From Lysobacter sp. MMG2 (GTDB lineage Bacteria > Pseudomonadota > Gammaproteobacteria > Xanthomonadales > Xanthomonadaceae), in the NCBI RefSeq assembly GCF_016735495.2, contig NZ_JAERQY020000001.1, positions 1,364,001 through 1,428,000 on the forward strand: 64,000 nt of DNA. Reading direction: 5' to 3'. The translations under genes were made by a program, and so were the position numbers. Below the pieces are notes generated by a model. It had not been told where the DNA came from. It saw only the letters and a program-made list of their open reading frames with translations, and ran no database searches. Shown here piece after piece: positions 17,317 to 25,448 of the stretch (within the stretch, counting starts at the first letter, position 1; the number at the start of each line of letters is the position of its first letter).

Positions 17317-18653
17317 GCGTCCTCGGCCGCGAACTGCGCCAGCGCTTCGACCACTTCGGTCAGTTCGACGCCCTCGTGCAGGTGGGCGATCAGTTCTTCG
17401 CCCAGATGCACCGCGTTCGCCTCGACCTGGCGAAGCGGTGCACCCCCTTCCTGTTTCAGGCGGCCGATGAGCTGGCCAGCGGTGCGCGCCGAATCGAATC
17501 CGGCGCTCTGCAGCAGCACGCGGTCACCGTCGACCAGCTTGAAGTAGAAGCGGCCATCGGCCTCGCGGTATTGCTTGAACGTCGGCGCCGCGGTCTTTGC
17601 GGCCTTCTTCGCGTGGGTGGACTGCACTTGCGAGAGATCGCGCAGGCCCACCGCTGCACGCAGCGTGTCCAGCGTCGGCCGCGCGTAGCGCTCGCGCAGG
17701 CGTTTGGCGCCGTCACGCAGCACGGATTCGATGTGGGCAGGTTGCGCGATCAACGCGTCGTAGCGCTCGCGCAGCGGCGCCACTTCACGGTCGATGCGCT
17801 CGAACAGCGCCTGCTTCGCTTCACCCCACGCGATGCCGTCGGCGAAGGCCTTGCGCATCGCCGCGGTTTCTTCGTTCGATGCGAATGCCTGGTAGAGCTG
17901 GAAGACGTTGGAATTGTCCGCGTCCTTCGCCTCGCCCGGTGCACGCGAATCGGTGACGATGGAATAGATCAGCTTCTTCAGCGTCTCGCGCGGCACGAAC
18001 AGCGGGATCGTGTTGTCGTAGCTCTTGCTCATCTTGCGGCCGTCCAGGCCGGGGAGCGTCGCCACGTTTTCGTCGATCACCGCTTCGGGCAGCGCGAAGA
18101 ACGTTTGGCCCGACGGTTCGCCATAGAGATGGTTGAAGCGCTGGCCGATGTCGCGCGCCATCTCGATATGCTGGATCTGATCGCGGCCCACCGGCACCTT
18201 GTTCGCGTTGAACAGGAGGATGTCGGCCGCCATCAGCACCGGGTACATGAACAGACCCGCGCTGACGCCGGCATCGTCGTCCTCGCCCGTCTCGCGATTC
18301 TTGTCCACCGCCGCCTTGTACGCGTGCGCGCGGTTGAGCAGGCCCTTGCCCGCGACGCAGGTCAGGAACCACGTCAGCTCCTGCACCTCCGGCACGTCGC
18401 TCTGGCGGTAGAACCACACCTTGTCCGGCTCCAGCCCGCAGGCGAGCCACGTCGCGGCGATCTCCAGCGTCGAGCGCTGCACGCGCGCCGGATCCTGGAC
18501 CTTGATGAGGGCGTGGTAATCGGCGAGGAAATAGAAGCTCTCCACACCGGGATCGCGGCTGGCGGCCACGGCGGGGCGGATCGCGCCGACGTAATTGCCC
18601 AGGTGCGGGGTGCCCGAGGTGGTGATGCCGGTAAGTACGCGGGTGGGGCTCAT
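17313..18653 (-). CDS. trpS: Tryptophanyl-tRNA synthetase with C-terminal extension
   Basis: A 446-residue class I synthetase charging tRNA-Trp. The HIGH-type motif is in SGTPHLGNYVG (13-23) and KMSKS at 207-211; GRDQIQHIEMARDIGQRFN is typical TrpS. The catalytic body ends near residue 345. The remaining ~100 residues form an extra domain (FKQYREADGRFYFKLVDGD, ARTAGQLIGRLKQEGG) that looks like a DUF1508/YegP-type beta-beta-alpha module and is absent from the ~335-residue standard enzyme. The start is ATG 18653 (MSPTRVLTGI); longer in-frame sequence upstream has no TrpS character. Confidence 0.95.
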   Translation of the reverse strand: MSPTRVLTGITTSGTPHLGNYVGAIRPAVAASRDPGVESFYFLADYHALIKVQDPARVQRSTLEIAATWLACGLEPDKVWFYRQSDVPEVQELTWFLTCVAGKGLLNRAHAYKAAVDKNRETGEDDDAGVSAGLFMYPVLMAADILLFNANKVPVGRDQIQHIEMARDIGQRFNHLYGEPSGQTFFALPEAVIDENVATLPGLDGRKMSKSYDNTIPLFVPRETLKKLIYSIVTDSRAPGEAKDADNSNVFQLYQAFASNEETAAMRKAFADGIAWGEAKQALFERIDREVAPLRERYDALIAQPAHIESVLRDGAKRLRERYARPTLDTLRAAVGLRDLSQVQSTHAKKAAKTAAPTFKQYREADGRFYFKLVDGDRVLLQSAGFDSARTAGQLIGRLKQEGGAPLRQVEANAVHLGEELIAHLHEGVELTEVVEALAQFAAEDA

Positions 18654-18775
18654 CGAACACTGACTGCGGGAAACGGCCCCACAGTGTACCTGCCGGGGCC
18701 CGCGGCGCAGGGCGTCTCGGACGCGCCTTCCCGGACCGTTTTCAGGCGGCCCGACCCGGCACAGCTGCCCTGCGC

Positions 18776-18805
18776 AGAAGGGCGGATCGTCGGATCCGCC
18801 CTTCT
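18776..18805. terminator. Hairpin terminator between csbD and trpS
   Basis: A 13-bp perfect stem AGAAGGGCGGATC / GATCCGCCCTTCT around a 4-base loop, about 90 bp past the csbD stop. It probably ends the csbD transcript before trpS. Confidence 0.7.
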
Positions 18806-18895
18806 GACTTCTCTTCGTACCGGGCAATCGTCCCGGTTGGCGCGTGCCGTTGACGGCCCTTGCCGCCCCGCTGCGGCACGCGCCGCATCGTGCAA

Positions 18896-19096
18896 TCAGT
18901 TCAGCGATTTCTCGAAATCGCGAACCTCTTGCTGGGCACGATCGCGCTCCCAGCCGTAGCGCTCCTGCAGCTTGCCGGCGAGGTATTCGGCGTTGCCTTC
19001 GGCGACATCGAAGTCGTCGTCGGTCAGGTCGCCCCAACGCGCCTGTGCCTTGCCCTTCAGCTGGGTCCACTTGCCGGCGATGATGTCTTTGTTCAT
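18896..19096 (-). CDS. CsbD-family stress protein
   Basis: A 66-residue hydrophilic protein. [20 protein letters not shown] and [20 protein letters not shown] are the standard CsbD signature, ending in a charged helix. Members are general-stress induced in many bacteria; no biochemical role is established. The start is ATG 19096, with GAGGA about 9 bases upstream. It has its own downstream hairpin and is likely monocistronic. Confidence 0.9.
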   Translation of the reverse strand: MNKDIIAGKWTQLKGKAQARWGDLTDDDFDVAEGNAEYLAGKLQERYGWERDRAQQEVRDFEKSLN

Positions 19097-19244
19097 CCGT
19101 TGCATTCCTCTTGTGTGGGAGTGCGGTTGCCTCACCGCGTCATCAGCTTCGCAATGCACGCATTCGAATGAGGTCGCGATTACGTTAGGCACTGCTTGAT
19201 GTCGGTGAACGCGCGCGTAAGCGGGTCGCGCTGCAAGCAAAGAA

Positions 19245-19268
19245 AAGGGCCGGATTGCTCCGGCCCTT
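19245..19268 (-). terminator. Terminator of the first entericidin gene
   Basis: Stem aagggccgga / tccggccctt with a 4-base loop, followed on the minus strand by TTCTTTG. Lies 28 bp past the lipoprotein stop. Confidence 0.85.
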
Positions 19269-19295
19269 CTCCATCCACGTTTGCGGATCTCTGCA

Positions 19296-19448
19296 TCAGC
19301 ACTTGCCGTCCTTGCAGTCCTCGGCCTTGTCTTCGACCTTTTCGCCGGCCTTCTGCACGTCTTTGCCCGCGCCGGCCATCGTGTTGCAGGCACTCAGGGT
19401 GCCCGTCGAGAACAGGGCCAGCAGCAGCAGAGCCATCAGACGCTTCAT
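19296..19448 (-). CDS. Entericidin A/B-family lipoprotein, copy 1
   Basis: A 50-residue lipoprotein: [21 protein letters not shown] gives a lipobox LSAC, then [19 protein letters not shown], the entericidin core. It ends in a Cys-containing tail (DCKDGKC) absent from the other two copies. Entericidins are tiny outer-membrane-anchored lipoproteins linked in E. coli to programmed cell death or stress. First of three tandem paralogues, each with its own terminator. Confidence 0.88.
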   Translation of the reverse strand: MKRLMALLLLALFSTGTLSACNTMAGAGKDVQKAGEKVEDKAEDCKDGKC

Positions 19449-19576
19449 GAAATTCTCCTCGACCACGTGCACGCCGTTGCGTGCGGTGGCTGCATGAGAC
19501 GCGAGCGTCCGTGAATGTGGAGTGGAAGTGCGCATGCATGATTCAGCGCGCGGCAAGGCTTCGTCGACGCAAACAA

Positions 19577-19600
19577 AAAGGCCGGCATGCGCCGGCCTTT
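19577..19600 (-). terminator. Terminator of the second entericidin gene
   Basis: Stem aaaggccggc / gccggccttt with a 4-base loop, then TTGTTTG on the minus strand. Confidence 0.85.
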
Positions 19601-19625
19601 CTGCAACACACTGGGCTTGCAGGCG

Positions 19626-19763
19626 TTACTCGCCCTTCGCCGCGTCTTCCACTTTTTCGCCCGCCTTCTGCACATCCTTGCCGGCGCCGGCGACCGTGTT
19701 GCAGGCGCTCAGCGTGCCGACGGAAAACAGGGCCAACAGGAGCAGGGCCATCAAACGCTTCAT
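19626..19763 (-). CDS. Entericidin A/B-family lipoprotein, copy 2
   Basis: A 45-residue lipoprotein nearly identical to copy 1 through the signal sequence and core (LSAC lipobox, [19 protein letters not shown]) but ending in AAKGE. ATG 19763. The close match points to a recent duplication. Followed by its own hairpin terminator, so it can be expressed separately. Confidence 0.88.
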   Translation of the reverse strand: MKRLMALLLLALFSVGTLSACNTVAGAGKDVQKAGEKVEDAAKGE

Positions 19764-19881
19764 GGGTATCACCTCGGCTCGATTGATCAAACGCACGTCA
19801 CGCCGCAGCGTGCGTGTGCATCTGACGCGAGCGGCCGTGAACGCCAAGTGGACGCGCGCCCCGGAAGGCGGACAGCAAAAA

Positions 19882-19899
19882 GGCCGGCGGATGCCGGCC
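19882..19899 (-). terminator. Terminator of the third entericidin gene
   Basis: Stem ggccggc / gccggcc with a 4-base loop, followed on the minus strand by a TTTTT run: a compact classic terminator. Confidence 0.85.
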
Positions 19900-19917
19900 C
19901 CGGACTGCCTGCCGGCG

Positions 19918-20052
19918 TCAGCGGCTGGCCTTGTCGTCGATCTTCTGGCCGAGCTTTTCCACGTCCTTGCCCAGGCCTTCCATGGTGTTGCAGCCATTGA
20001 GCACGACGAGGGAAACGGTGGCGAGCAGGACCAGACTGATGAAACGCTTCAT
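19918..20052 (-). CDS. Entericidin A/B-family lipoprotein, copy 3
   Basis: A 44-residue lipoprotein, MKRFISLVLLATVSLVVLNGC with lipobox LNGC, then NTMEGLGKDVEKLGQKIDD. More diverged than copies 1 and 2, so probably the older duplicate. ATG 20052, with a GGAGA-type ribosome-binding site. Its own terminator follows. Confidence 0.87.
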   Translation of the reverse strand: MKRFISLVLLATVSLVVLNGCNTMEGLGKDVEKLGQKIDDKASR

Positions 20053-20177
20053 GTGTCTCTCCGGGAGACGCGTGGGTGATGGGGAAAGGATGGCATGCCC
20101 GCGATCCGCCCGCATCCGCCCTGCCCCTCCGGGCAATGGCGGGATGTCAGCAGAAGTTCAGGCCCGCGCCGCGCGGC

Positions 20178-21101
20178 TCAGTCGCGCATCAGCGTGGACT
20201 TGCCGAACAGGCTTTCCACCAGATCCACGGCAAGCCTGGCGGTGCGGTTGCGCTTGTCGATGATCGGGTTGAGCTCGACGATGTCCAGCGACGCCATGCG
20301 TCCGGTGTCGGCGATCATCTCCATCACCAGCTGCGCCTCGCGGTAATTGGGCCCGCCCGGCACGGTGGTGCCCACGCCTGGCGCGATGCTCGGGTCGAGG
20401 AAGTCCACATCGAAGCTCACGTGCAGGTGCGTGTTGTCGTCCACGCCTTCCAGCGCTTCTTCCATCACGCGCTTCATGCCGATCTCGTCGATGTAGCGCA
20501 TGTCGTACACGTCCAGGCCGTACTCCTGGACGAGGCGTTTCTCGCCTTCGTCCACGGAACGGATACCGATCTGGCGGATCTCTTCCGGCCGCATCGCCGG
20601 CCCTTCGCCGCCGAGGTGGGTCAGCGCGTCCGGCCCCAGTCCGCACAAGCATGCGACCGGCATGCCATGCACGTTGCCCGACGGCGTGACCTGGCTGGTG
20701 TTGAAGTCGGCGTGCGCATCGAGCCAGAGCACGCGAAGTTGCTTGCCGGTCTGGCGGCAGTGGCGGGCGACGGCGGTGATCGAACCCAGTCCCAGGCAAT
20801 GGTCGCCGCCCAGAAGAATGGGCAGGCGCCCTTCGTCGAGTTCGGCGCCGACCGCGTCCATCACGGCCCGGTTCCAGGCCACGACTTCGGCAAGGTGCCG
20901 ATAGCCATCGACCGGCTTCTGCCAGGGATTGCGCGGACCGTCCAGATTGCCGCGATCGATCACGTCGACGCCGCGCCTCACCAGCGCCTCGCCCAGCCCG
21001 GCGATGCGCAGCGCCTCCGGCCCCATGCGCGAACCGCGGTGGCCCGCGCCGACGTCAGTGGGTGCGCCGATCAGCGAAACCGGAGGGTAAGTACGACTCA
21101 T
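20178..21101 (-). CDS. rocF: Arginase
   Basis: A 307-residue ureohydrolase cleaving arginine to ornithine and urea. Mn-binding motifs are GGDHCLGLGS (H101), LDAHADFNT (D128, H130, D132) and SFDVDFLDPS. The first motif has Cys where most arginases have Ser. NVHGMPVACLCG and the GVGTTVPGGPNYREA loop are typical of bacillary-type arginases. The start is ATG 21101 (MSRTYPPVSLIG), with GAGGA upstream; an in-frame 35-codon extension lacks conserved sequence. Agmatinase is less likely given the length and loops. Confidence 0.93.
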   Translation of the reverse strand: MSRTYPPVSLIGAPTDVGAGHRGSRMGPEALRIAGLGEALVRRGVDVIDRGNLDGPRNPWQKPVDGYRHLAEVVAWNRAVMDAVGAELDEGRLPILLGGDHCLGLGSITAVARHCRQTGKQLRVLWLDAHADFNTSQVTPSGNVHGMPVACLCGLGPDALTHLGGEGPAMRPEEIRQIGIRSVDEGEKRLVQEYGLDVYDMRYIDEIGMKRVMEEALEGVDDNTHLHVSFDVDFLDPSIAPGVGTTVPGGPNYREAQLVMEMIADTGRMASLDIVELNPIIDKRNRTARLAVDLVESLFGKSTLMRD

Positions 21102-21320
21102 CGAACGACGTCCTCGTAAGGGTGTGGATCCGCCGATGCGCACAGCATCCCGGGAAAAAACCAGGTGGCGGATTCGGAAGTCCAAGTGTAGTCGAGCCCA
21201 GCACACGGCCGTTCGAGACGGCGCGTCGTCGCGGCATGAATGGGACGACGCAATGGCGGCTGGGCGACATTGCCCCAGAAGCGCGAAGGCAGCCCGCGGG
21301 CTGCCTCTGCGTGCCTGGAT

Positions 21321-21396
21321 TGGTGCCGCTTGTCCGATTCGAACGGACGACCTACTGATTACAAATCAGTTGCTCTACCGACTGAGCTAAAGCGGC
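21321..21396 (-). tRNA. tRNA-Thr (anticodon TGT)
   Basis: On the minus strand a 76-nt cloverleaf starts GCCGCTTTAGCTCAGT and ends with an encoded CCA. Acceptor stem GCCGCTT/AAGCGGC, D arm GCTC-AGTCGGTA-GAGC, anticodon arm ACTGA-TTTGTAA-TCAGT with anticodon TGT (reads ACA), and a T arm with GTTCGAATC. Confidence 0.97.
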
Positions 21397-21506
21397 GTTG
21401 CGATGCTTCGCGGATCCGGCCGGAGCGACCGGCCCGTCGACCGGGCACGTGCCGGCGACGTGCGCATTCTAGCCTGCACCGCCCCGCACGCCCATGACAC
21501 CGCCTC

Positions 21507-22256
21507 TCAGCGGATGCGCGCGCAGTCGAGTTCGCGCGCGGGAACCTGCACGGCGGCCTCGGCGCGCGCCGGGTCGAACTCCGGCTTGGCCACGAGGTCG
21601 AGCCAGACCGTGGACGGGCCGCCGTCGCCCAGCGGTTCGGCGCGCACGGCGAAGCCGGCGGCAGCGAGGCTGTCGGCGCGGCGGCGGGCCGATTCCTCGT
21701 TGCGATAGCGGCCCAGCGCGATCGAGTTGGCCTCGTTGCCCTGGCGGACGATGAAGTAGTCGCCAAACCCGGCGCCGGCGATGCGTTGCGCGGCCGCCTG
21801 TGCCTCGGCCAGCGAGGCCATCGGCGGAAGGTAGACGCGCCAGCCGCGTGGCGAACCCGTGCGCTGTTCGCGCGGCACCACGCGCGATGCCACGGCCATC
21901 AGCACCTCGCGCGCACTGTTGGCCGCCGAGGCGTTGGCGAACGGTCCCACGCTGTAGCAGCGCGCGGACGCGGCAGGCGTCGCGGGTGGCGGCGTGGCAG
22001 CGATCGCCGTGTCGGGCGTGGGCGTGGCAGGAGGCGTGGCCGACGCCGGTGACGCAGCGGGCAGACCCTGCGCGACCGGAGCAGGTGCGGGCGCGGCCGG
22101 CTTCGCACCGGGCTTTTCGCTGACCAACTGCAGCCTCGCCACATCCGACGGCGGCACGAACGCAGGCGCGGGCGCCGGTGGCGCACGCAGCGTCCACCAG
22201 GCGGCCACACCAAGATTGAGCACCAGCAGCAGGACGACCAGGGCGCGAGCGAGCAT
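21507..22256 (-). CDS. SPOR-domain membrane-anchored protein
   Basis: A 249-residue protein: one N-terminal membrane helix (MLARALVVLLLVLNLGVAAWW), a long Ala/Pro linker (~24-96) and a C-terminal peptidoglycan-binding SPOR-type region with RCYSVGPFANASAANSAREVL and SIALGRYRNEESARRRADSL. Likely anchored in the inner membrane with the SPOR domain binding denuded glycan strands at the septum. It follows coaX by 9 bp and probably belongs to the birA-coaX operon. Specific role unknown. Confidence 0.85.
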   Translation of the reverse strand: MLARALVVLLLVLNLGVAAWWTLRAPPAPAPAFVPPSDVARLQLVSEKPGAKPAAPAPAPVAQGLPAASPASATPPATPTPDTAIAATPPPATPAASARCYSVGPFANASAANSAREVLMAVASRVVPREQRTGSPRGWRVYLPPMASLAEAQAAAQRIAGAGFGDYFIVRQGNEANSIALGRYRNEESARRRADSLAAAGFAVRAEPLGDGGPSTVWLDLVAKPEFDPARAEAAVQVPARELDCARIR

Positions 22257-22265
22257 GGGGCGATT

Positions 22266-23006
22266 CTAAGCGGCGGTCTCGACGCAGGCCCAGCGGGCCA
22301 GGCCTTCCAGCACCAGCGTTGCGACTTCGGTCGCGTTCGGCAGGTGGTGGGCCAGCGCATCGGACCCGCCGCCGTGCAGCAGCAGCGCGGGCGCCCGGCC
22401 CAGGCGCTGCGTCGCGGCCGCCAGGCTTTGCTGGATCAATGCGACGCCCGCGCCTTCGCAACCCGATGCCAGCGCGTCCTCGGTGTCGCGGGCGAAGTCG
22501 TCGTACTGGCCGCCGACGTCGGGCAACTGCGGTGCGCGGGCGTGCAAGGCTTCGCGCATCAGCGTGGGCGACGGTGCGATGCGACCGCCGACATGCCGGC
22601 CTCCCGCATCGATCAGATCGACGGTCAGCGCCGTGCCGACGCCGCACACCAGCGCCGGACCGCGTACGCGCGCGTGCACGGCGAGCAGGGCAAGGAAGCG
22701 GTCCACGCCGAGCTTGCGCGGATCGGCATAGGCAATGCGCACACCGCCGAAGCGCGGCTGCGTCCGGGCGATGGAAATGCGACCGCAGCGCGCGACCAGC
22801 GCATCGAGCACCGCCACCCGCAGGCCGGGCTGAGCGACGCTGGCCAAGTAGGCCACGTCGATCCGCGCGGGCAGGTGGTGCGCCATCGCCGCGGCGACAT
22901 CCTCCTCGCGATGGGGCAACGCGATCGCCTCGCCGATGCCGCCATCGGCATTCAGCGGTGCGCACTTCAAGCGCGTGTTGCCGAGGTCGAACAGCCACGC
23001 GCTCAT
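22266..23006 (-). CDS. coaX: Type III pantothenate kinase
   Basis: A 246-residue ASKHA-fold kinase phosphorylating pantothenate, first step of CoA synthesis. Seen motifs: phosphate-1 FDLGNTRLKCA, phosphate-2/substrate LGVDRFLALLA, ALVCGVGTALTVDLID and GGRIAPSPTLMREAL, and adenosine region LLLHGGGSDAL. CoaX enzymes lack a P-loop and need a monovalent cation. ATG 23006 overlaps the birA stop (ATGA), the usual birA-coaX arrangement. Confidence 0.95.
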   Translation of the reverse strand: MSAWLFDLGNTRLKCAPLNADGGIGEAIALPHREEDVAAAMAHHLPARIDVAYLASVAQPGLRVAVLDALVARCGRISIARTQPRFGGVRIAYADPRKLGVDRFLALLAVHARVRGPALVCGVGTALTVDLIDAGGRHVGGRIAPSPTLMREALHARAPQLPDVGGQYDDFARDTEDALASGCEGAGVALIQQSLAAATQRLGRAPALLLHGGGSDALAHHLPNATEVATLVLEGLARWACVETAA

Positions 23007-24001
23007 GTATCGGCTCCGCTGCGCACGCTCACTTCGCCGGAATGGAAACTTCGCTCCCCGCCCTCGTCCAAGCGCACGCGCAAGGCGCCATCGTCAGCCA
23101 GGCCGAGCGCGCGACCGTGCAGCACGGCGGTGGGCGCATGCACGGTGACGGGGCGGTCCGCCAGCGCGTCCACGGCGGCATAGCGCGCACGGAAAGGAGC
23201 GAGCCCGTCGGCATCGAACGCGTCCAGCGCCGGCAGCAGTCGCGCGAGGACGGCGGAGGCTATTGGGTTGCGGTCGACGGACGCCCCCGGTTCGGCAAGG
23301 CCGGCGAGGTCGCACCATGGTTGATCGATTGCGGCCGCTACCGTGGTCGGCATACGCACGTTGATTCCCAGGCCGATCACGGCGCGCACCGGCCCGGCAT
23401 GTTCACCGCCGCCTTCGACGAGGATGCCGCCGAGCTTGCGCATGGGCCCGCCGGGCTCTGCAACCACCAGATCATTGGGCCATTTCAGCCGGACGGCCGG
23501 GAAGCCAGCGTCGTGCAGCGCCTCGGCCGCGGCGACGCCCGCGACCAGGCTCAGTCCGCCCAGCCGCGCCAGCCCGCCACCGAAGTGGCGCGACACCGAC
23601 AGGTAGAGATGCGCGGCCAGGGGCGAGGTCCATTCGCGTCCGCGTCGGCCGCGCCCGCCGGTCTGGCGCTCGGCGAGCAGCACCAGGGCACCCTGCTCCG
23701 GGGCCGGGCGTCGCAGGAGTTCGCTGTTGGTGCTGTCGATCGTCCACGCGGTTTCCAGCGCCGCCACCGACGCATGCACGTCAGCCGGCAGCCCGGCCCG
23801 GATGACATTCACATCGATCAGATGCACCGGCGTGGCCAGGGCATAGCCCTTCCCCGCCCGCGCCTCGATCGGCACGCCGGCCTCGCGCAGGGCTTCGATG
23901 CGCTTCCACACGGCGGCACGGGTCTGCCCGCCCTCGCGGGCCAAGGCATCGCCCGACACCGGCCCGGCGATGAGCCGCTGCAGCAACTGGCGCTCGTCCA
24001 T
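23003..24001 (-). CDS. birA: Biotin-[acetyl-CoA-carboxylase] ligase / biotin operon repressor
   Basis: A 332-residue bifunctional protein: an N-terminal winged helix (DERQLLQRLIAG to RIEALREAGVPIEARAGKGYAL), a central ligase domain with STNSELLRR, the biotin-AMP loop GGRGRRGREWTSP and LKWPNDLVV (KWPND), and a C-terminal SH3-like domain. It activates biotin to biotinyl-AMP and loads it on carrier proteins; the intact HTH suggests it also represses bio genes. The start is ATG 24001 (MDERQL). Overlaps coaX by 4 bp. Confidence 0.96.
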   Translation of the reverse strand: MDERQLLQRLIAGPVSGDALAREGGQTRAAVWKRIEALREAGVPIEARAGKGYALATPVHLIDVNVIRAGLPADVHASVAALETAWTIDSTNSELLRRPAPEQGALVLLAERQTGGRGRRGREWTSPLAAHLYLSVSRHFGGGLARLGGLSLVAGVAAAEALHDAGFPAVRLKWPNDLVVAEPGGPMRKLGGILVEGGGEHAGPVRAVIGLGINVRMPTTVAAAIDQPWCDLAGLAEPGASVDRNPIASAVLARLLPALDAFDADGLAPFRARYAAVDALADRPVTVHAPTAVLHGRALGLADDGALRVRLDEGGERSFHSGEVSVRSGADT

Positions 24002-24411
24002 CAGCGCAAGCGCCCTGGCGGGTAGCGGGCGGCGGTCATGGAGGATGGGGGGCGGGCATCGGGCGTCATCGCGCGGATTATGCGGGAACGGCACTGGCCG
24101 ACGAACGGCGCCCGGGCGGCGAACGACCCACGGGAAAGCCCGATACGGGACATCCCCGGGGACTAATCGGCGGGACGGTGGCCGAGCGCGACGAAGCGTT
24201 GCAACCCTTTGCGCCAGGCGCGCATCGATAAGAGATGATTGCGTCTGCAAGGCGCCGTCCGGAGGACGCCGCCGCCGGCCCATCCGGCGGTACCGCCCGA
24301 ACAAGGAGAGTTGCTGCAATGCACCACCCGCCCGTCCGGCCTCTGTCCTGTTTTCGCGCTATAGTCCAGTCTTGCCCGGGGTCTACCCCGGGTCCGTCCG
24401 AGGATTCCGCC
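24002..24411. other. Intergenic region with 5'-UTR hairpin
   Basis: Between the divergent birA and the secreted-protein gene. I see no gene. A TATAGT (24360-24365) could be a plus-strand -10. A perfect 8-bp inverted repeat CCCGGGGT-ct-ACCCCGGG lies at 24375-24392, just 19 bp before the downstream ATG, and may influence its translation or mRNA stability. Confidence 0.4.
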
Positions 24412-24672
24412 ATGTTCCGGATCTGCCTGTGCCTGCTGATCGTGGTCGCCAGCTCGACCGTGGCTGCGCGCGAGATCAAGCTCAGCTCCGCCAACAGCGG
24501 CAGCTGCCCGGAAGCGTCCTCGATCGCACGCGAGAGCGCCCGCTCGAATCCGCGCGCGACCGCGCCGGCACGCGACACCAAGCCCGCCCGCCCCAGCGTC
24601 CATAGCGACGCGAGCAGCGGTCGCATGCAGTCGCCGCGCTGGCACAGCTTCCTGCCGGGCATGTTCCGCTGA
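24412..24672 (+). CDS. Small secreted hypothetical protein
   Basis: An 86-residue protein with a clear signal peptide (MFRICLCLLIVVASSTVAA, cleavage before REIKLSS) and a short basic, Ser/Pro/Arg-rich mature part with one Cys. ATG 24412 follows GAGG at good spacing. The frame is open upstream to an ATG at 24319 with AAGGAG, but that form would bury the signal peptide. Family not recognised. Confidence 0.65.
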   Translation: MFRICLCLLIVVASSTVAAREIKLSSANSGSCPEASSIARESARSNPRATAPARDTKPARPSVHSDASSGRMQSPRWHSFLPGMFR

Positions 24673-24693
24673 TCAACGCGCGAGCGTCGTGAT

Positions 24694-25443
24694 TTGCTAG
24701 GACTGTTCCGGCGCCTGCGGTTTTCGCCCGCTCCGATTCCCGATGACATCTGGCACGCCGCGCATGCGCGCGTGCCTTGGTTGCGCGCGCTCGATCCCGC
24801 ACGCGATGCGCGCCTGCGTGAACTCACCGCACGCTTCCTCCATGAAAAGACCATCACGCCCGTTGGTGATCTCGTGCTCGACGACGCGCAGCGCTGCACG
24901 CTTGCCGCGGTGTGCTGCCTTCCGCTGCTGGAGTTCGGCGCGGAAGGACTGCGCGGCTGGTCGCAACTCATCGTCTACCCCGACGCGTTCCGCGTGAATC
25001 GCACGCATGTCGATGCCGCCGGCGTGCTGCACGAGTGGCAGGACGAATTGATCGGCGAGGCCTGGGAAATGGGGCCGGTGATCCTGTCGTGGGCCGACAT
25101 CGTGGCCGATTGCGAAGACCCGCGCGCAGGCTTCTGCGTCGCCGCGCACGAGATGGCGCACAAGATCGACGTCCTCGACGGCGCGCTCGACGGCACGCCT
25201 CCGCTGCCGCGTCCGTGGCAGAAGGAGTGGGCGCGCGACTTCCAGGCCGCCTACGACGCATTGTGCAAGCAGGTCGATCGCGGACGCGAAACGGCGATCG
25301 ACGGCTACGCCGCCGAAGCGCCCGAGGAATTCTTCGCCGTCGTCACCGAGTACCACTTCAGCGATCCGCACCTGCTGCGCGCACAAATGCCACAGGTCGC
25401 CGCGCATCTGGAACGCTTCTACGGCCCCTCGCCTTTCGCCTGA
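24694..25443 (+). CDS. mtfA: M90-family zinc metallopeptidase (MtfA-like)
   Basis: A 249-residue soluble protein with the zinc motif HEMAHKID (HExxH; about residues 151-155) and a downstream EEFFAVVTEYHF that supplies the third ligand Glu, both typical of MtfA. MtfA in E. coli binds the repressor Mlc and has aminopeptidase activity. Other conserved segments: LPLLEFG, WSQLIVYPDAF, and SWADIVADCEDP. The start is a TTG at 24694 (reads MLGLFRRLRF) because no ATG or GTG lies in frame near it; this is uncertain. It converges with phoQ, only 5 bp between stops. Confidence 0.9.
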   Translation: MLGLFRRLRFSPAPIPDDIWHAAHARVPWLRALDPARDARLRELTARFLHEKTITPVGDLVLDDAQRCTLAAVCCLPLLEFGAEGLRGWSQLIVYPDAFRVNRTHVDAAGVLHEWQDELIGEAWEMGPVILSWADIVADCEDPRAGFCVAAHEMAHKIDVLDGALDGTPPLPRPWQKEWARDFQAAYDALCKQVDRGRETAIDGYAAEAPEEFFAVVTEYHFSDPHLLRAQMPQVAAHLERFYGPSPFA

Positions 25444-25448
25444 GCGCC

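Noticed and set aside
24319-24411. Upstream ATG with AAGGAG as start of the small secreted protein
   Set aside because: It would place 31 polar residues before a strong signal peptide; the start at 24412 has its own ribosome-binding site.
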